A stretch of DNA of 64,000 nt, from contig NZ_JABWMJ010000001.1 of assembly GCF_013366375.1 (NCBI RefSeq), positions 124,001 through 188,000 on the forward strand, in the 5' to 3' direction. Under the pieces are notes generated by a model that worked only from the letters and a program-made list of their open reading frames with translations, did not search any database and had not been told where the DNA came from. Shown piece after piece: positions 26,139-34,763 of the stretch (within the stretch, counting starts at the first letter, position 1; the number at the start of each line of letters is the position of its first letter). The stretch is from Rhizobacter koreensis. Its GTDB lineage: Bacteria; Pseudomonadota; Gammaproteobacteria; Burkholderiales; Burkholderiaceae_C. A program made the position numbers and the translations under genes.

Positions 26139-27785
26139 ATGAGCCGATCCAGCCACGCCATCAGCAACGTCGTCGACGAGCTGCGCGACGCCAACCTGTA
26201 TGCCGTCGACCCCGCCCTGCAAGAGGCGGTGCGCGCCGCGGCGCCCTGGTACGAGTCACCCGCGAGCGCCTACGGCGCCTGGGCCGGGAGCAGCGAAGCG
26301 ATCGACCTCGCCGACGCCTGCAACCGTCACGCCCCCGAGCTGCACGGCTTCGACGCGCGCGGGCGCCGCATCGACGAGGTCGAGTTCCACCCGAGCTGGC
26401 ATCTGCTGCTCGCGCGCTACCGCGCCGAAGGGCTGGTCTCGCTGCCGTTCAGCGACGCGCGCGCCGGGCGCTGGACCGCCTTCGCGGCCGGCTTCTACCT
26501 GCACGGGCAGGTCGAGGCCGGCACGCTCTGCCCGGCGACGATGACGCTCGCCAGCATCCCGGTGCTGCAGAAGGAGCCCGCGCTGCGCGAGGCGCTGCAG
26601 GACAAGCTCTTCTCGAGCGCCTACGACGCGCGCGACGTGCCCCTCGCCGACAAGGCATCGATCTGGGTCGGCATGGGCATGACCGAGAAGCAGGGCGGCT
26701 CGGACGTGCGCAGCAACACCACCCGCGCGCTGCCGCTCGGCGCCGGCGGGCGCGGCGCCGAGTACGCAATCACCGGCCACAAGTGGTTCTTTTCGGCACC
26801 GATGAGCGACGCCCACCTGGTGGTCGCGCGCACCGAGGCCGGGCACTCGTGCTTCTGGGTGCCGCGCTGGCAGCCGGACGGCAGCCGCAACGCGGTGCGG
26901 GTGCAGCGCCTCAAGCACAAGGTCGGCAACCGCTCCAACTCGAGCAGCGAGGTCGAGTTCGACGAGGCCTGGGGCGTGCTGCTCGGCGACGAAGGCCGCG
27001 GCATCCCCACCATCATCGAGATGGCGACGCACACCCGGCTCAATTGCGTGCTCGGCAGCGCGGCGCTGATCCGCCAGGCGCTGGTGCAGGCGCTGCACTA
27101 CGCGCGCCATCGGGTCGCGTTCGGCCGCACGCTCGCGATGCAGCCGCTGATGCGCAGCGTGCTGGTCGACCTCGCGCTCGAGAGCGAGGCCGCGCTCGCC
27201 CTCGCGATGCGCCTCGCGCGCGCGTTCGAGCACGGCGACGACCCGGCGCAGCACGCCTGGAAGCGGGTGCTCACCCCGGCGGCCAAGTTCTGGGTCTGCA
27301 AGCGCGCGGTCGAGCTGACCGGCGAGGCGATGGAAGTGTTCGGCGGCAACGGCTACATCGACGACGGCGTGATGGGGCGCCTGTATCGCGAGGCGCCGGT
27401 CAACTCGATCTGGGAAGGCTCCGGCAACGTGATGTGCCTCGACGTGCTGCGCGCGATCGGCCGCGATCCGGCGGCCGCGCACGCGCTGCTCGACGAGCTC
27501 GGCGCGGCAGCAGGCGACGACGCGCTGCTGGCCACCGAAGCGCGCGCCCTCGGCACGCTGCTGACGCTCGCCCCCGAGGCGCTCGAGGCGCGCGGTCGCG
27601 AGCTCGCGCAGCGCCTCGTGCTGCTCGCGCAGGCGGGGCTGCTGCGCGCCACCGCGCCCGCGGCGGTCGCCGACGCATTCGTCGCGACGCGCTTCGGCGC
27701 CGCGAGTGCGGGGCGGGTCGTCGGGGCGCTCGACACGAGCGGGATCGACGTCGAGGCGATCCTCGAGCGGGCATTCCCCGCCTGA
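26139..27785 (+). CDS. aidB: AidB-type acyl-CoA dehydrogenase
   Basis: 548-residue FAD-dependent acyl-CoA dehydrogenase of the AidB/isovaleryl-type branch. Features include GMGMTEKQGGSDVRSNTT (flavin contact), YAITGHKWFFSAPMSDAHLV, LKHKVGNRSNSSSEVEFD, MATHTRLNCVLGSAALI and the C-terminal GEAMEVFGGNGYIDDG with NSIWEGSGNVMCLDVL. The length and the WEGSGNV motif match E. coli AidB, which binds DNA and is induced by alkylation; its real substrate is unsettled. GGAG lies upstream of the ATG and CAGAAT lies 31 bases before it. It is convergent with icmF. Confidence 0.83.
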   Translation: MSRSSHAISNVVDELRDANLYAVDPALQEAVRAAAPWYESPASAYGAWAGSSEAIDLADACNRHAPELHGFDARGRRIDEVEFHPSWHLLLARYRAEGLVSLPFSDARAGRWTAFAAGFYLHGQVEAGTLCPATMTLASIPVLQKEPALREALQDKLFSSAYDARDVPLADKASIWVGMGMTEKQGGSDVRSNTTRALPLGAGGRGAEYAITGHKWFFSAPMSDAHLVVARTEAGHSCFWVPRWQPDGSRNAVRVQRLKHKVGNRSNSSSEVEFDEAWGVLLGDEGRGIPTIIEMATHTRLNCVLGSAALIRQALVQALHYARHRVAFGRTLAMQPLMRSVLVDLALESEAALALAMRLARAFEHGDDPAQHAWKRVLTPAAKFWVCKRAVELTGEAMEVFGGNGYIDDGVMGRLYREAPVNSIWEGSGNVMCLDVLRAIGRDPAAAHALLDELGAAAGDDALLATEARALGTLLTLAPEALEARGRELAQRLVLLAQAGLLRATAPAAVADAFVATRFGAASAGRVVGALDTSGIDVEAILERAFPA

Positions 27786-27823
27786 GCCGGCGCGGCGGCC
27801 CCACCGGCCGCGCCTAGCTCGAG

Positions 27824-27855
27824 CGGCTTGCGGCTTGCGGCTTGCGGCTTGCGGC
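27824..27855. repeat. Heptamer tandem repeat (CTTGCGG x4)
   Basis: Four perfect head-to-tail copies of the 7-base unit CTTGCGG lie just after the aidB-type gene. The array is short and non-coding, with no spacer structure. It probably arose by slippage and could vary between strains. Confidence 0.85.
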
Positions 27856-27865
27856 CCCCGAAGAG

Positions 27866-27919
27866 TGGTCCGACCACATTCTCATCCACGGTCGAAGCTC
27901 TTCCCTGCTGGTCAGACCA
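27866..27919. promoter_or_regulatory. Paired GntR/FadR-like operators
   Basis: Two 11-base palindromes, TGGTCCGACCA (27866-27876) and TGGTCAGACCA (27909-27919), are identical outside the central base. Their centres are 43 bases apart, close to four helical turns. TGGTCNGACCA resembles sites bound by FadR/PdhR-type GntR regulators. The location is odd: both lie between the 3' ends of two convergent genes, so no promoter that they could control is obvious. Confidence 0.6.
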
Positions 27920-27936
27920 ATCCCCGGGTAGCCGGC

Positions 27937-30900
27937 CTACATGTTCCGCCGGTACTGCCCGCCCACTTCGAACAGCGCGTGGGTGATCTGACCGAGCGAG
28001 CACACGCGCACGGCGTCCATCAGCACGTCGAACACGTTGGCGCCTGCGATCGCAGCCTGCTGCAGGCGGCGCAGCATCGCCGGCGCGTCCTCGGCGTGGC
28101 GGGCGTGGAACTCCGCCAGCCGCGCGAGTTGCGACTGCTTCTCGGCCTCGGTCGAGCGTGCGAGCTCGATCGTCTCGGGCACCGGGTCGCCGGCCGGGTT
28201 GCGGAAGGTGTTGACGCCGACGATCGGGTACTCGCCGGTGTGCTTGAGCGTCTCGTAGTGCATCGACTCTTCCTGGATGCGGCTGCGCTGGTAGCCGGTC
28301 TCCATGGCGCCGAGCACGCCGCCGCGTTCGCTGATGCGCTCGAACTCGGCGAGCACCGCCTCCTCCACGAGCTCGGTCAGCTCGTCGATCACGAACGCGC
28401 CCTGGTTCGGGTTCTCGTTCTTGGCGAGACCCCATTCGCGATTGATGACGAGCTGGATCGCCATCGCGCGGCGCACGCTCTCGGCTGTCGGGGTGGTGAT
28501 CGCCTCGTCGTACGCGTTGGTGTGCAGCGAATTGCAGTTGTCGTAGACGGCGATCAGCGCCTGCAGCGTGGTGCGGATGTCGTTGAACTGGATCTCCTGC
28601 GCGTGCAGCGAGCGCCCGCTGGTCTGCACGTGGTATTTGAGCTTCTGGCTGCGCTCGTTGGCGCCGTAGCGGTCGCGCATCGCGACTGCCCAGATGCGCC
28701 GCGCGACGCGCCCGAGCACGGTGTACTCGGGGTCCATGCCGTTGCTGAAGAAGAAGCTGAGGTTGGGCGCGAAGTCGTCCACGTGCATGCCGCGCGCGAG
28801 GTACGCCTCGACGAAGGTGAAGCCGTTGGCGAGCGTGAACGCGAGCTGGCTGATCGGGTTCGCGCCCGCCTCGGCGATGTGGTAGCCCGAGATCGACACC
28901 GAATAGAAGTTGCGCACCTCGTGCTCGACGAACCACGCCGCGATGTCGCCCATAACCTTGAGCGAGAACTCGGTCGAGAAGATGCAGGTGTTCTGGCCCT
29001 GGTCTTCCTTCAGGATGTCGGCCTGCACGGTGCCGCGCACCTCGCGCAGCACGCGCGCGCGGACCGCCGCGGCCTCGGCGTCGCTCGGCGGGCGGCCGTG
29101 CTTGCCGACGAACGCATCGAGCTTCTGGTCGATCGCCGTATCGAGGAACATCGCCAGGATGGTCGGCGCCGGCCCGTTGATCGTCATCGACACCGACGTC
29201 GCGGGGTCGGTGAGATCGAACCCCGAATACAGCACCTTCATGTCGTCGAGCGTCGCGATCGAGACGCCCGAGTTGCCGACCTTGCCGTAGATGTCGGGCC
29301 GCCGGTCCGGGTCGTTGCCGTACAGCGTCACCGAGTCGAACGCGGTCGACAGGCGCTTGGCGGGCATGCCGGCAGACAGCAGCTTGAAGCGCGCGTTGGT
29401 GCGGAAGGCGTCGCCCTCGCCCGCGAACATGCGCGTCGGGTCCTCGTTCTCGCGCTTGAACGCGAAGGTGCCGGCGCTGTACGGGAACGCGCCCGGCACG
29501 TTCTCGAGCATCAGCCAGCGCAGCAGCTCGCCGTGGTCCTCGTAGCGCGGCAGCGCGACCTTGCGGATCCGGTTGCCCGAGAGCGTGGTGTGGGTGAGCG
29601 CGGTGCGGATCTCGCGCCCACGCACCGTGACGACGTATTCGTCGCCCGCGTACGCGGCCTGCGTCTCGGGCCAGCGTTCGAGAAGTTCGCGGGCGCGCGG
29701 GTCGAGCCGAGCGGCGCGCTCGGCGGCGAGGGCATGCAGGCGGTCGTCGTCCTGCCCGCCCGCTGCGCCGAGCATCCGTGCCGCCGCCTCGAGCTGCTGG
29801 ATCTCGCGTGCGAGCGTCGCCTGCACGCCGACCTGGCGCTTGTAGCCGCGCACGGCGTCGGCGATGTCGGCGAGGTAGCGCACGCGGGCCGGCGGCACGA
29901 TCGGCGCCTCGTGGGTGCTGTGGCGGGTGTCGACCTTCGGCAGCTGGCCCTCGGTGACCCGCAGGCCCGCCTCCGCCAGCCGCGCCTTCAGTGCCTGGTA
30001 CAGCGCGGTCACGCCATCGTCGTTGAAGCGGCTCGCGATGGTGCCGAACACCGGCATCGACTCGACGCGCGCGCCGAACGCGTTGCGGTTGCGCTGCATC
30101 TGCTTGGCGACGTCGCGCAGCGCGTCGAGCGCACCGCGCCGATCGAACTTGTTGATCGCGACGAACTCGGCGAAGTCGAGCATGTCGATCTTCTCGAGCT
30201 GGCTCGCCGCGCCGAACTCGGGCGTCATCACGTAGAGCGGCACGTCCACGAGCGGCACGATCGCAGCGTCGCCCTGGCCGATGCCCGAGGTCTCGACGAT
30301 CACGAGGTCGAAGCCGGCGACCTTGGCCGCCGCGATCACGTCGGGCAGCGCCGCGCTCACCTCGCTGCCGGTGTCGCGCGTCGCCATCGAGCGCATGAAG
30401 ACACGCGGCCCGTCCTGCCACGGCCCGATCGCGTTCATCCGGATGCGGTCGCCGAGCAGCGCGCCGCCGCTCTTGCGCCGCGACGGGTCGATCGAGATCA
30501 GCGCGATGCGCAGCGCGTCGCCCTGGTCGAGGCGCAGACGCCGGATCAGCTCGTCCGTCAGGCTCGACTTGCCGGCGCCACCCGTGCCGGTGATGCCGAG
30601 CACCGGCACCGTGGTCTCGCGCGCGGCCGCTCGCAGGCCGTCGCGCAGGCCGGCGTCGGCGCGCCGGTTCTCGAGCGCCGTGACGAGCTGGGCGAGCGCG
30701 CGCCACGCGGCTTCGCTGCCGCCCCGGATCGCGTCGAGCGAGCCCGGCGCGAGGTCGGAGAGGTCGCGATCGCAGCGCATCAGCATCTCGCCGACCATTC
30801 CGGCCAGGCCCATCCGCTGGCCGTCCTCGGGACTGTAGAGCCGGCTCACGCCGTAGCCCTGCAGCTCGCGGATCTCGCTCGGCACGATCACGCCGCCGCC

Positions 30901-31221
30901 GCCGCCGAACACCTGCACGTGGCCGGCGCCGCGCTCGCGCAAGGCGTCGACCATGTACTTGAAGTACTCGACGTGGCCGCCCTGGTACGAGCTGATCGCG
31001 ATGCCGTGCGCGTCTTCCTGCAGCGCGGCCGTCACGACGTCGTCGACCGACCGGTTGTGGCCGAGGTGGATCACCTCGGCGCCCATGCTCATCAGGAGGC
31101 GCCGCATGATGTTGATCGCGGCGTCGTGGCCGTCGAACAGCGCGGCTGCGGTCACGAAACGCACCTTGTGCGCCGGGCGATAGTCGGCGAGCGCCTTGAA
31201 CTCGGCGGCGAGATCGGTCAT
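27937..31221 (-). CDS. icmF: Fused isobutyryl-CoA mutase IcmF
   Basis: 1,094 residues; interconverts isobutyryl-CoA and n-butyryl-CoA with adenosylcobalamin. The N-terminal B12 domain has [11 protein letters not shown] (lower-ligand His32), then a MeaI-like G-protein chaperone with P-loop [12 protein letters not shown] (210-220), then the mutase barrel. Where methylmalonyl-CoA mutase has a Tyr and an Arg for the carboxylate, this protein has Phe in GTFAFKRE and Gln in GQNTCIF, the isobutyryl/pivalyl type. [13 protein letters not shown] holds the catalytic His. GGAGAACCGC precedes the ATG. The unfused IcmA/IcmB form is excluded by the fusion. Confidence 0.94.
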   Translation of the reverse strand: MTDLAAEFKALADYRPAHKVRFVTAAALFDGHDAAINIMRRLLMSMGAEVIHLGHNRSVDDVVTAALQEDAHGIAISSYQGGHVEYFKYMVDALRERGAGHVQVFGGGGGVIVPSEIRELQGYGVSRLYSPEDGQRMGLAGMVGEMLMRCDRDLSDLAPGSLDAIRGGSEAAWRALAQLVTALENRRADAGLRDGLRAAARETTVPVLGITGTGGAGKSSLTDELIRRLRLDQGDALRIALISIDPSRRKSGGALLGDRIRMNAIGPWQDGPRVFMRSMATRDTGSEVSAALPDVIAAAKVAGFDLVIVETSGIGQGDAAIVPLVDVPLYVMTPEFGAASQLEKIDMLDFAEFVAINKFDRRGALDALRDVAKQMQRNRNAFGARVESMPVFGTIASRFNDDGVTALYQALKARLAEAGLRVTEGQLPKVDTRHSTHEAPIVPPARVRYLADIADAVRGYKRQVGVQATLAREIQQLEAAARMLGAAGGQDDDRLHALAAERAARLDPRARELLERWPETQAAYAGDEYVVTVRGREIRTALTHTTLSGNRIRKVALPRYEDHGELLRWLMLENVPGAFPYSAGTFAFKRENEDPTRMFAGEGDAFRTNARFKLLSAGMPAKRLSTAFDSVTLYGNDPDRRPDIYGKVGNSGVSIATLDDMKVLYSGFDLTDPATSVSMTINGPAPTILAMFLDTAIDQKLDAFVGKHGRPPSDAEAAAVRARVLREVRGTVQADILKEDQGQNTCIFSTEFSLKVMGDIAAWFVEHEVRNFYSVSISGYHIAEAGANPISQLAFTLANGFTFVEAYLARGMHVDDFAPNLSFFFSNGMDPEYTVLGRVARRIWAVAMRDRYGANERSQKLKYHVQTSGRSLHAQEIQFNDIRTTLQALIAVYDNCNSLHTNAYDEAITTPTAESVRRAMAIQLVINREWGLAKNENPNQGAFVIDELTELVEEAVLAEFERISERGGVLGAMETGYQRSRIQEESMHYETLKHTGEYPIVGVNTFRNPAGDPVPETIELARSTEAEKQSQLARLAEFHARHAEDAPAMLRRLQQAAIAGANVFDVLMDAVRVCSLGQITHALFEVGGQYRRNM

Positions 31222-31538
31222 GCGGTTCTCCGTTGCCGGGCCACTCTAGGCCGAATGCATGACTCGGCGCCACCGGGGGAATCCGGCGCCCGCGCGCGCC
31301 GGGGTGCGCGCGCGGTGCGCCTGCCGACGCCCGGCCGGCTCGGCAGGCGAGTCGCCGGCGCACGGACGGCCCGTCGCTCCTCCGGCGAGTCGCGGGGCGC
31401 ACTCTGCTACGCTGAACCGCGCCCGCGCCGCCGGTGCGCCGCCTCCAGAATGCAGCGACGCTCCGCGCTCCCTTGTCGACGCCACCCGAGACCGCCCACC
31501 TCGCCGGGCGGGTTCCCGACCGATCGGGCCGCGCCACG

Positions 31539-33008
31539 ATGACGCGCGTCGACGCATCGCCGCACGCAGCGGGCGACCGGCTGCCTCGGGCGCGCGAGTC
31601 CGACCCGCGCGCGCCTCGCACCGCTACCGTGGTGCTGGCGGGCCTGGTGGCGCTCGCGGTCGCGATGGGAATCGGGCGCTTCGCGTTCACCCCGCTGCTG
31701 CCGATGATGCTGCACGACGGGGCGATCGACCTCGCGTCGGCGAGCTGGCTCGCAAGCGCGAACTACCTGGGCTACCTGGTCGGCGCGCTGCTCTGCACCG
31801 TGCAGCCGTGGCTGTGGCGGCGCCTGGCGTGGGCGCCGGTCAGCGCTCGGAGATGGATCCGCGGCGGCCTCGCCGCGACGGTGCTGCTGACGCTCGGCAT
31901 GGCGCTGCCGCTGCCGGCGAGCTGGGCGGCGCTGCGCTTCGGCGCCGGGGTCGCGAGCGCGTTCGTGTTCGTCTTCACCTCGGGCTGGTGCCTCGCGCAG
32001 CTCGCCGCGCGCCAGGCCGCCTCGCTCGGCGCGACGATCTACTGCGGCCCGGGAGCCGGCATCCTGGTGAGCGGCCTGCTCGCGAGCGTGCTGGTGGCAT
32101 GGGAGTGGCGCGCCGCCGCGGGCTGGCTCCTGTTCGGCGTCGTCGCGGCGGTGCTCGCGGCCACGGTGTGGCGCGTCGCGGGTGCCGATGGTTCGCCGAG
32201 CCCGGGGCAGGCGGCCCGTGCCGAGCCCGGGCGCGGCGAGGCGGGGGCCACTGCGAGCCCGTCGCGCCACCGCTCGACCGGCGCCACCCCGGACGCGACT
32301 TGCGTCGACCACCCTGGCGGCGACGGCGCTGCGACCCCCGCCGCCGTCGCGTCTGCCAGCGCGGCGGGCTCCCCACCGCCTGCGCCCGCCAGCCGCGCGA
32401 AGCGGGACGGCACCGAGATGACGCTGCTCGCCGTCGCCTACGGCATCGCCGGCTTCGGCTACATCATCACCGCGACCTTCCTGCCGGTGATCGCACGCGC
32501 GGCGATGCCGGGCTCGCGCTGGCTCGACCTGTTCTGGCCGATGTTCGGCGCCGGCGTCATCGTCGGGCCGCTGCTCTCGACGCGTCTGCGCGGCCCCGGT
32601 CACCTGCGCCTGCGGCTCGCGGCCTGCTACGTGATCCAGGCCGCGGCGGTCGGGTTCACCGTCTGGTGGCCGACGCCGCTCGGCTTCGCGGCGGGCAGCG
32701 TGCTGCTCGGCGTGCCGTTCACCGCGATCAGCTTCTTCGCCATGCAGGAGGCGCGTCGCCTCGAGCCGGTCGACGCGTCGGCCGCGATGGGGCTTCTGAC
32801 CGCCCTCTACGGCGTCGGACAGATCCTCGGACCGCCGCTTGCGGCCTGGCTGGTGCGCCACAGCGCGTCGGCGGACCAGGGGTTCGCGCGGGCGCTCGCG
32901 GCCGCGATGGCTGCGCTCGTCGTGGGGGCGGCGCTCTACCTGGCGAGCGCGCGCTGGTTCCCGCAGGCGCAGGTAGAGGCCGGCACGAGCCGGCGCGGCA
33001 CCGCGTGA
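31539..33008 (+). CDS. YbfB/YjiJ-type MFS transporter
   Basis: 489-residue major facilitator with about 12 membrane spans. The first helix GLVALAVAMGIGRFAFTPLL with the GRFAFTPLLPMM motif is typical of the YbfB/YjiJ family. The central cytoplasmic loop is unusually long: about 80 residues of Ala/Pro/Gly/Ser (roughly residues 218-295) before MTLLAVAYGIAGFGYIITAT. Substrate unknown. The ATG at 31539 was chosen because it is closest to the conserved region; an in-frame ATG at 31434 adds 35 unlikely residues. It diverges from icmF. Confidence 0.83.
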   Translation: MTRVDASPHAAGDRLPRARESDPRAPRTATVVLAGLVALAVAMGIGRFAFTPLLPMMLHDGAIDLASASWLASANYLGYLVGALLCTVQPWLWRRLAWAPVSARRWIRGGLAATVLLTLGMALPLPASWAALRFGAGVASAFVFVFTSGWCLAQLAARQAASLGATIYCGPGAGILVSGLLASVLVAWEWRAAAGWLLFGVVAAVLAATVWRVAGADGSPSPGQAARAEPGRGEAGATASPSRHRSTGATPDATCVDHPGGDGAATPAAVASASAAGSPPPAPASRAKRDGTEMTLLAVAYGIAGFGYIITATFLPVIARAAMPGSRWLDLFWPMFGAGVIVGPLLSTRLRGPGHLRLRLAACYVIQAAAVGFTVWWPTPLGFAAGSVLLGVPFTAISFFAMQEARRLEPVDASAAMGLLTALYGVGQILGPPLAAWLVRHSASADQGFARALAAAMAALVVGAALYLASARWFPQAQVEAGTSRRGTA

Positions 33009-33047
33009 AAGGTCGCCGGGTCGCCCGCGGTCAGCCCGCAGCCTCCG

Positions 33048-33515
33048 TCAGCGCACCGGGATCGGGGTTCCGCGGTCGACCGGCACCGCGGTCACGCTGT
33101 TCTGCGGCGAGCCTTCGATCACGCGGTCGGAGTAGGTCAGATAGACCAGCGTGTTGCGGCGCCTGTCGACCATGCGCACCACGCGCAGCTTCTTGAAGAC
33201 CAGCGAGATGCGCTCGGTGAGCACCTCTTCCTGCGCGGCGAGCGGCTTGGCGAACGTGATCGGCCCGGTCTGCCGGCACGCGATCGATGCCTCCGCCTTG
33301 TCCTCGGCAAGGCCGACGGCGCCCTTGATGCCGCCGGTCTTGGCGCGCGACACGTAGCAGGTGACGCCGCCGACCTTGGGGTCGTCGTAGGCGTCGACCA
33401 CGATCTTGTGGTCGGGCCCGATCAGCTTGAACACGGTGTCCACCTCGCCGATCGGCTCGGCGGCCGCGCCCGCCGCCACCAATGCCAGGGCGGCAGCTGT
33501 CAACAGCTTCTTCAA
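33048..33515 (-). CDS. creA: CreA family periplasmic protein
   Basis: 155 residues, similar throughout to E. coli Cre[55 protein letters not shown] and [20 protein letters not shown]. It is exported (signal [18 protein letters not shown]) with two conserved cysteines. The TTG at 33515 gives a clean signal peptide, with GGGGGAC upstream; an ATG at 33551 would add [12 protein letters not shown] before it and is possible. CreA's function is unknown. In E. coli it is in the creABCD operon; here creBC is 19 kb away. Confidence 0.87.
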   Translation of the reverse strand: MKKLLTAAALALVAAGAAAEPIGEVDTVFKLIGPDHKIVVDAYDDPKVGGVTCYVSRAKTGGIKGAVGLAEDKAEASIACRQTGPITFAKPLAAQEEVLTERISLVFKKLRVVRMVDRRRNTLVYLTYSDRVIEGSPQNSVTAVPVDRGTPIPVR

Positions 33516-33771
33516 CGACTTGTCCCCCGCCGGTGATCGGCACGCGGCCATGTTAGTCGCGCGGACGAGTGGCGGCCGAGAGACCCGGCGGGTGCGACCG
33601 TGATCCGCCGCGAACCGGCGCCTGCCGGGCTGGGCCCGATCGATCGGGCGCCCGCAGGCAGTCGGGAGCGCTGAGGGCGTGGGTCCCGGCTCGGCTATAG
33701 CCCGGTGTTTCCGAGGGTAACGAGGCCCGGGGTCACGGCCTACGATGACGCCGCCGATTCCGGAGCCCTCG

Positions 33772-34131
33772 ATGAAGACTGCTGCCGACGTCGTGGTCGC
33801 GCTGGTCGCGCTGCTGCACGTGTACTTCCTCGTCCTCGAGATGTTCCTGTGGGAGACGCCGCGCACCCGGCGCGCGTTCGGGAACAGCGTCGAGAAGGCC
33901 AAGCTCTCGAAGGTGCTGGCCGCCAACCAGGGGCTGTACAACGGCTTTCTCGCCGCCGGACTGGTCTGGGGCTTGTGGCTCGGCGCGCCGGGGCACGACA
34001 TCAAGCTGTTCTTCCTGGCCTGCGTGTTCGTCGCCGGCGTGTTCGGCGGCTTCACGGCAAGTCGCAAGATCCTGCTCGTGCAGGCGCTGCCGGCGGCGGT
34101 CGCGATCGTGCTGGTGCTCGCGGCGCGCTGA
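33772..34131 (+). CDS. DUF1304 family membrane protein
   Basis: 119 residues with four membrane spans. It opens [20 protein letters not shown] then [11 protein letters not shown], the DUF1304 signature, followed by [20 protein letters not shown] and a [17 protein letters not shown] end. Function unknown in all members. GGAG precedes the ATG by seven bases. A TACGAT hexamer at about 33741 could be its -10 element. It stands alone. Confidence 0.85.
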   Translation: MKTAADVVVALVALLHVYFLVLEMFLWETPRTRRAFGNSVEKAKLSKVLAANQGLYNGFLAAGLVWGLWLGAPGHDIKLFFLACVFVAGVFGGFTASRKILLVQALPAAVAIVLVLAAR

Positions 34132-34219
34132 CGCCCGCGGCTGCGCCGGGGCGGCGCGTGGTCCTTCCACGGGCACGGTCGTTGCCGCGCTGCAGGCGAC
34201 AGAGCCACCGGAGTCGCGC

Positions 34220-34603
34220 ATGCAAACCATCCTCGCCCGCTTTCCCGACCGCACCGCGGCTGAGGCCGCTGCCGAGCGCCTCGTGGAAGCGGGCTTTCGC
34301 CGCGAGGGCGTCCACCTGCACCAGCGAGGCCGCCCGCCGCGCAACGCCGCCGGCCTCGAGTTCGACGAGTACGCGAGCGGCGGCTTCTTCTCCAATTTCC
34401 TCGCGCTGCTCGACGGGCTGCTCGAGACCCCGCCGGCGCCCAACGAGGCCGAGACCTACGCCGACGTGATCCGCGAGGAAGGCGTCGGCGTCTCGGTCGG
34501 TGTCGAGTCGGAGGGCCGCGCCGAGGAAGCCGAGCGCGTGCTGCAGGCCGCCGGCGCGATGAAGATGACGCGCCACGGCGGCGTGTTCGACAACGACGCC
34601 TGA
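34220..34603 (+). CDS. Conserved unknown protein with stress-protein-like repeats
   Basis: 127 residues, cytoplasmic, no signal. It opens [20 protein letters not shown] and has a later half [20 protein letters not shown]. Both halves look like beta-alpha units that recall the general-stress-protein-17M fold (a ferredoxin-like repeat), but I cannot assign it. The middle segment [17 protein letters not shown] is hydrophobic. It precedes the uvrD-like helicase with two hairpins between them. Confidence 0.6.
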   Translation: MQTILARFPDRTAAEAAAERLVEAGFRREGVHLHQRGRPPRNAAGLEFDEYASGGFFSNFLALLDGLLETPPAPNEAETYADVIREEGVGVSVGVESEGRAEEAERVLQAAGAMKMTRHGGVFDNDA

Positions 34604-34688
34604 CCCGGAAGCCGGTGCACGCCGGATCCCGCGCAAGCCGGGAAAGGAGCGGCCCGCATCGGCAACGCACCGCAGCGTGCCTTTGAAC

Positions 34689-34713
34689 GTGTGGCGTCAG
34701 ACGCCCGCCACAC
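34689..34713. terminator. Stem-loop after the 34.2 kb gene
   Basis: An 8-base perfect stem GTGTGGCG/CGCCACAC with a 9-base loop, about 85 bases past the stop at 34603. No T-run follows, so it is either a non-canonical terminator or a protein-binding palindrome. Confidence 0.45.
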
Positions 34714-34739
34714 ATTCGGCAACTGGATGGATTTACAGT

Positions 34740-34760
34740 CGGGCTCGCTGACCGAGCCCG
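34740..34760 (+). promoter_or_regulatory. Perfect hairpin directly before the helicase start codon
   Basis: CGGGCTCG-CTGAC-CGAGCCCG, an 8-base stem with 5-base loop, ends three bases before the GTG at 34764. If transcribed it would sit where the ribosome binds, so it may limit translation. As DNA it could be an operator. Confidence 0.5.
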
Positions 34761-34763
34761 CCC

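Noticed and set aside
27824..27855. Possible CRISPR-like array
   Set aside because: Units are 7 bases without spacers; this is a simple tandem repeat. No cas genes are present.
27353..31690. Very long open frames antisense or out of frame to icmF (one over 4 kb)
   Set aside because: The frame that encodes IcmF explains the region fully with domain motifs. The others read as Arg/Ala/Pro-rich text, a known effect of strong G/C third positions.
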